DNA of 64,000 nt from Chitinophaga solisilvae (GTDB lineage: Bacteria; Bacteroidota; Bacteroidia; Chitinophagales; Chitinophagaceae), in NCBI RefSeq assembly GCF_009928525.1, contig NZ_JAABOK010000006.1, forward strand, positions 248,001 through 312,000. The letters are read 5' to 3'. The translations under genes were made by a program, and so were the position numbers. Below the pieces are notes generated by a model. It did no database searches. It had not been told where the DNA came from and saw only the letters and a program-made list of their open reading frames with translations. How positions within the stretch are numbered: the first letter of the stretch is position 1; each line of letters opens with the position of its first letter. Positions 59,849 to 64,000 of the stretch are shown piece after piece.

Positions 59849-62800
59849 ATGCAATTAAACTTTAGTGGTATGGTTTCCTGTGCCCGGAAACTACTATCGA
59901 CCAAAATGTTCTGCGTTATGAAATTGACCACTGTTTTGCTGCTCGCAGCCTGCCTGCACATCAGTGCCAAAGGTTTGTCCCAGCAGGTCACCCTGTCAGC
60001 AAAAAATGCTCCCCTCAAAAAGGTACTGAAAGAAGTGGCGCGGCAAACGGGAATGTCGCTGGTATATGACGAACAAATGATTGCCGTGGCTCACCCGGTT
60101 ACCATACAGGTGAAGAACGCCCCCGTACAGCAGGTAATGGATGAATGTCTGAAAGGACAGCCTGTAAGCTATGTGATGGAAGGAAAAAGAATTACCCTCA
60201 TCAACAATACTTCCACCCATCTGGCCGATTCTGCCATCACCATTACCGGTGTGGTTACCGGCGAGAAGGGGGAACCTATTCCCGGTGCAACGGTACGCCT
60301 GCAGGGCGCAGTTACCGGTACCGCTACAGATATCAACGGCCGGTTCACCCTCCGGGTGCCTGGCAGCAAAAGCAGGCTGCTGGTATCTTTTATCGGTTAT
60401 GAACAGGCGGTGGTAACTGCTTCCGGCTCCCCGCTGCAGGTGAAACTGGTGCCTGCACAAACTGCACTCACCGAAACGGTGGTGGTAGGTTACGGCGTAC
60501 AGAAGAAAAGCGTCGTAACCGGCGCTATCTCCAGTGTACGCGCAGCAGATATAGAATCGCAGCCCGTAACACGCCTGGAGCAGGTGCTGCAGGGCCGCAC
60601 CTCCGGTATTACGGTAGCTACCAGCTCCGGACAACCCGGCTCCGATGCATCTGTCCGCGTACGTGGTATCACTTCTTTCAATAACAATAACCCGCTGTGG
60701 GTGATTGACGGCGTGGTGGTAGACAACGGCGGCATCGGCTACCTCAATCAGTACGATATTGAATCGGTGGAAGTGCTGAAAGATGCTGCCTCCCAGGCGA
60801 TCTACGGTGCGCGTGCAGCCGCCGGCGTTATACTCGTGACTACCAAGAAAGGGAAGTCAGGGAAGCTGTCTGTCAGCTATAACGGCTACTACGGCACTTC
60901 TGCCCCTGCCCGGAAATTGAAGCTGCTCGACGCCACGCAATACGCTACCCTCATCAATGAAGCTACGGCGGCCGATGGCGGCGCACCGGTATATGCCAAT
61001 CCATCTTCTTTCGGCAAAGGCACCGACTGGCAGGAGCTGATCTTCAACAAACATGCAAAACGCCAGAACCACGAAATCAGCATCAGCGGCGGCGGCGATA
61101 AATCTACCTTTTATACTTCTTTCGGATACCTGAAACAGGAAGGGGTGATCGCCACAGATATCTCCAAATATGAACGCGTCAACTTCCGGCTGAACTCCAC
61201 ACATAAAATTACACCCTGGCTCACCTTCGGCGAAAACGTAGGATATGCCTATGATAAATCCATCGGTATCGGCAATACCAACAATGAATTTGGCGGACCG
61301 CTCAGCTCTGCTATCAACCTGGATCCGATAACGCCGGCAATCATCACCGATCCTGCGGTAGCGGCCACCTATACGCAGGCAGGCATCCGCCGCGATCCGC
61401 TGGGCCGCCCCTACGGCATCGGTATCGTGCAGCAGGAGATCACCAACCCGCTTGCCTATATCTCTACCCGCCTCGGCAATTACAACTGGTCGCATAACAT
61501 TGTTGGCAACACCTACCTGGAAATGGAGCCTGTAAAGGGACTGCGCATACGCTCTACCCTGGGCGCCAAAATAGCCTTCTGGGGAGATGAAACCTTCAAC
61601 CCTATCTCTTACCTGAACAGCAGTACCATCAACAGCCGTACTTCTTTCAAACGCGGTACCCACCAGGGGTACAACTGGAACCTGGAAAATACGGTATCGT
61701 ATACACGTAGTTTCAATAAACATGCTGTAACACTGCTCGCCGGCCAGGGCGCGTATATGGAGAACAGGACCCGCGAAACCAGTGTGATGTTCTATGATAT
61801 TCCGGCAGATAATTTCAACGACGCCTCACTCAATTTTAAATCCGCACAGGCAAACCGTATCTCCGACGGGGGCGAAGGCATTGAACACCACGTGTCCTCG
61901 CTGTTTGGCCGTATCAACTATAACTACGATGAGAAGTACCTGCTGGAAGCTATCATCCGCCGTGATGGTTCCAGCCGCTTCGGTGCTAACAAGAGATATG
62001 GCGTATTCCCTTCTTTCTCCCTGGGGTGGGTAGCTTCCAAAGAGTCCTTCTGGCCGCAGAATGATGTGGTAGACTTCCTGAAATTCCGCGGCGGCTACGG
62101 TGTTGTCGGCAGCGATGAAATCGGCGACGGCGCATTCCTCTCTACTATCGGCAGCGGCAGGAACTATACTATCGGTACCGGCGATCAGGCTATCGTGATA
62201 GGATACAGCCCCAATGCGCCTTCCAACCCGAACCTGAAATGGGAATCTACCAGCCAGGCTAACATCGGCTTTGAAGCGACTGTCCTGAATAATATCACCA
62301 TCGGGTTCGACTGGTTCAGTAAAGAAACCAGGGATATCCTCATGAAACCACGTATACCCCTGTACGTAGGTGCTATTGATAATCCGGCAGACAACGTAGG
62401 CTCCATGAAAAATACCGGTTTTGAGATAGAACTGGGATACCGGAAGAAACTGGGAGAAGTAAATTTCAGCGCCAACGCCAACGTATCACATATCAAAAAT
62501 ACCGTTACCTGGCTGGGCAACGGCGTATCCTTCCTCACCGGTCATGAAGTGAATTTCAAGAATATGGACCAGATCGTAAGAACTGCTGTAGGACATCCTT
62601 TCAACGCTTTTTACGGGTATCAGTCAGCCGGTATTTTCCAGACGCAGCAGGAAGTAGACAGCTATGTAGACAGCAAAGGCAAGAAGATACAGCCGGATGC
62701 CCAACCCGGCGATTTCCGCTGGGCTGATCTCGACGGCGACGGCGTTATCACCGATAAGGACCGCAAGTTCCTCGGCAACCCTACGCCTACCTGGACTTAC

Positions 62801-63268
62801 GGTATTACCCTCAACGCTGCCTGGAAAGGTTTTGATATCGTGGTATTTGGCCAGGGTGCAGGAGGTAACAAAGTATTCCAGGGGTTACGCCGCCTGGATA
62901 TTGCCAATGCCAACTGGCAGACAAAAGCCCTGGACCGCTGGACAGGAGCCGGTTCTACCAATGACAATCCGCGTCTGACCATGCAGGATAAAAACAAAAA
63001 CTATAACAGGCTTTCCGACTTCTACCTCGAAGACGGCAGCTATTTCCGCCTGAAATCCCTGCAGATTGGCTATTCGCTGCCCGCATCCGTAACAGGTAAT
63101 ATCGGCCTGCAGAGAATCAGGATATACCTGATGAGCGAAAATCTCTTCACTATCACCAAATACACCGGATACGATCCTGAAATCGGTGGTACCAACGCGC
63201 TGAGCGTAGACCGCGGCGTATACCCGCAGGCACGCTCCTTTATGGCAGGACTGAACGTTACCTTCTGA
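59849..63268 (+). CDS. SusC/RagA-family TonB-dependent receptor with STN domain (locus 2)
   Basis: 1139 residues from the ATG at 59849 (MQLNFSGMVSCARK, a common SusC start in this group, with the hydrophobic core MKLTTVLLLAACLHISAKG); a start at 59783 is in frame but unlikely. STN domain about 45-115, CarboxypepD_reg-like domain (ITGVVTGEKGEPIPGATV), SusC signature TETVVVGYGVQKK, the plug with NPLWVIDGVVVDNG and SVEVLKDAASQAIYGARAAAGVILVTT, then the barrel to SFMAGLNVTF. It imports an unidentified polymer fragment and should signal through the FecR at 58456. The susD gene begins 15 bp later. Confidence 0.95.
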   Translation: MQLNFSGMVSCARKLLSTKMFCVMKLTTVLLLAACLHISAKGLSQQVTLSAKNAPLKKVLKEVARQTGMSLVYDEQMIAVAHPVTIQVKNAPVQQVMDECLKGQPVSYVMEGKRITLINNTSTHLADSAITITGVVTGEKGEPIPGATVRLQGAVTGTATDINGRFTLRVPGSKSRLLVSFIGYEQAVVTASGSPLQVKLVPAQTALTETVVVGYGVQKKSVVTGAISSVRAADIESQPVTRLEQVLQGRTSGITVATSSGQPGSDASVRVRGITSFNNNNPLWVIDGVVVDNGGIGYLNQYDIESVEVLKDAASQAIYGARAAAGVILVTTKKGKSGKLSVSYNGYYGTSAPARKLKLLDATQYATLINEATAADGGAPVYANPSSFGKGTDWQELIFNKHAKRQNHEISISGGGDKSTFYTSFGYLKQEGVIATDISKYERVNFRLNSTHKITPWLTFGENVGYAYDKSIGIGNTNNEFGGPLSSAINLDPITPAIITDPAVAATYTQAGIRRDPLGRPYGIGIVQQEITNPLAYISTRLGNYNWSHNIVGNTYLEMEPVKGLRIRSTLGAKIAFWGDETFNPISYLNSSTINSRTSFKRGTHQGYNWNLENTVSYTRSFNKHAVTLLAGQGAYMENRTRETSVMFYDIPADNFNDASLNFKSAQANRISDGGEGIEHHVSSLFGRINYNYDEKYLLEAIIRRDGSSRFGANKRYGVFPSFSLGWVASKESFWPQNDVVDFLKFRGGYGVVGSDEIGDGAFLSTIGSGRNYTIGTGDQAIVIGYSPNAPSNPNLKWESTSQANIGFEATVLNNITIGFDWFSKETRDILMKPRIPLYVGAIDNPADNVGSMKNTGFEIELGYRKKLGEVNFSANANVSHIKNTVTWLGNGVSFLTGHEVNFKNMDQIVRTAVGHPFNAFYGYQSAGIFQTQQEVDSYVDSKGKKIQPDAQPGDFRWADLDGDGVITDKDRKFLGNPTPTWTYGITLNAAWKGFDIVVFGQGAGGNKVFQGLRRLDIANANWQTKALDRWTGAGSTNDNPRLTMQDKNKNYNRLSDFYLEDGSYFRLKSLQIGYSLPASVTGNIGLQRIRIYLMSENLFTITKYTGYDPEIGGTNALSVDRGVYPQARSFMAGLNVTF

Positions 63269-63283
63269 TCACTTTAAAGCTGA

Positions 63284-64000
63284 ATGAAAATGAGAACAAA
63301 ACATATCTTCCCTATCATAGCACTGGCCGCAGGCATGCAGCTGGTCACCTCCTGCAAGGACAGTTTCCTGGACGTACAACCCAAAGGGTCCTTCCTGGAA
63401 TCTAATTATTACCGCAATGAAGCAGAAGCCTATACCGGCCTGGTAGCCGTATATGACGTAGTAGGCTGGCAGAGCGCCGGCTTCATCACCAAAGTAGGTA
63501 CGCTCAACAGTGCCTCCGACGATCACTTTGCCGGCGGCGCTACTATCGGTGATATACAGGCCTACCAGGTAATGACCAACTGGCAGATAACACCGTTTAT
63601 CGGTCCGCAGGAAGACCTCTGGAAGAAAGGCTTTGCCGGTGTATTCCGTGCCAACACCCTGCTGCAGAAGCTGCCCGCAGTGCCCATGGATGAAGGCAGG
63701 AAAAAACGTTTCGTGGCGGAAGCCAAATATCTCCGTGCTTTCTTCTATTTCGACCTGATCAGGTTCTTTAAAAATATACCGCTGCTCACGCAAACCGTCA
63801 CACCCGCCGGCATGTACGATGTGCCGCAGGCTGCGCCTGCCGACGTTTACGCGCAGATCATCAGCGACCTGAAAGATGCCATTGCAGAAACGAATCTGCC
63901 TGACCGCATACCGGTAGCTTCCGAAGGCGGCCGCATCAGCAGAGGCGCCGCTCATGCGCTTCTCGGTAAAGTGTATCTGTACCAGCAACGCTGGACAGAA
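63284..64000 (+). CDS. RagB/SusD-family lipoprotein of locus 2 (C-terminus cut by window end)
   Basis: The 239 visible codons run from ATG at 63284 to the window edge with no stop. Lipoprotein signal with lipidated Cys24 (MQLVTSC), then KDSFLDVQPKGSFLESNYYRNE, the classic SusD N-terminus. Conserved helices AVYDVVGWQS, EDLWKKGFAGVFRANTLLQKL, RFVAEAKYLRAFFYFDLIRFFKNIPLL and GRISRGAAHALLGKVYLYQ follow. It is of the main RagB/SusD branch, unlike the SusD_2-type protein of locus 1. Roughly half of the protein is missing. Confidence 0.95.
   Translation, partial: MKMRTKHIFPIIALAAGMQLVTSCKDSFLDVQPKGSFLESNYYRNEAEAYTGLVAVYDVVGWQSAGFITKVGTLNSASDDHFAGGATIGDIQAYQVMTNWQITPFIGPQEDLWKKGFAGVFRANTLLQKLPAVPMDEGRKKRFVAEAKYLRAFFYFDLIRFFKNIPLLTQTVTPAGMYDVPQAAPADVYAQIISDLKDAIAETNLPDRIPVASEGGRISRGAAHALLGKVYLYQQRWTE

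Noticed and set aside
63269..63988. 239-codon minus-strand frame at the end of the window
   Set aside because: The plus strand encodes an unmistakable SusD lipoprotein right after SusC; the minus frame is its shadow.

Overview
The window looks like a chromosomal segment of a Bacteroidota bacterium, most likely a Chitinophaga-like member of the Chitinophagaceae. The basis is two complete ECF sigma / FecR anti-sigma / SusC / SusD loci (the last SusD cut by the window end), a giant surface protein with a type IX secretion (T9SS) type B C-terminal domain, promoter-like boxes of the form TAnnTTTG / TAnnTTCGCA in place of the E. coli -10, few Shine-Dalgarno sequences, and LA_2272-type surface repeat proteins. 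There are no phage structural modules, IS elements, CRISPR arrays or rRNA genes. The species assignment is inference from gene style only.

Layout. 1-290: the tail of one tRNA-Gly and a complete tRNA-Gly(GCC), a terminator and a palindrome. 292-4791: a two-gene membrane-protein operon, an SMP-30-type propeller, a small NATD1-type acetyltransferase and an OmpH/Skp chaperone. 4891-9581: an ECF sigma/anti-sigma pair followed by an STN plus 16-residue-repeat outer-surface protein, and a second repeat protein that carries the same ECF-type promoter as the sigma gene. 9740-20812: exported propeller, AraC regulator, lipoprotein, Tat-exported phospholipase C, two convergent L,D-transpeptidases, a DUF885 metallopeptidase, a zinc-finger-less Fpg/Nei glycosylase and a DUF72 protein. 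20938-32640: a five-gene minus-strand operon of three tail-collar proteins, a periplasmic-binding-fold protein without signal peptide, and a 2933-residue MBG-repeat T9SS adhesin. 32778-35333: a degenerate metallophosphoesterase and a PhyH-SDR pair. 35731-41276: a periplasmic aldehyde oxidase (PaoABC type) with its XdhC and MocA-like cofactor factors. 41464-48974: sigma/FecR/SusC/SusD locus 1. 49131-57701: TPR protein, sugar isomerase-like protein, signal peptidase I, an AraC-MFS-amidohydrolase operon and an EMB8/YheT hydrolase. 57784-64000: sigma/FecR/SusC/SusD locus 2.

Three things stand out. First, ten long, near-perfect DNA palindromes (arms about 48 to 98 bp) plus one remnant sit between genes, nearly always against a stop codon. 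Their outer arms are built from heptamers such as AATTACG or from TTATTTG-type units, and their inner arms differ from locus to locus yet stay self-complementary. Second, the 4.9-9.6 kb locus resembles a FecIR trans-envelope signalling system whose STN-bearing receptor is not a TonB-dependent transporter but a repeat-solenoid surface protein, and a precise bipartite promoter (GCGTAGGGGTA, 12 nt, CGTGTCGTTAA) occurs twice and defines a small candidate regulon. Third, the tail-collar / binding-protein / giant-adhesin operon is a compact, co-transcribed set with no assigned function.

All family calls are from reading the translated sequence; no database search was run. Palindrome arm matches were counted by eye.
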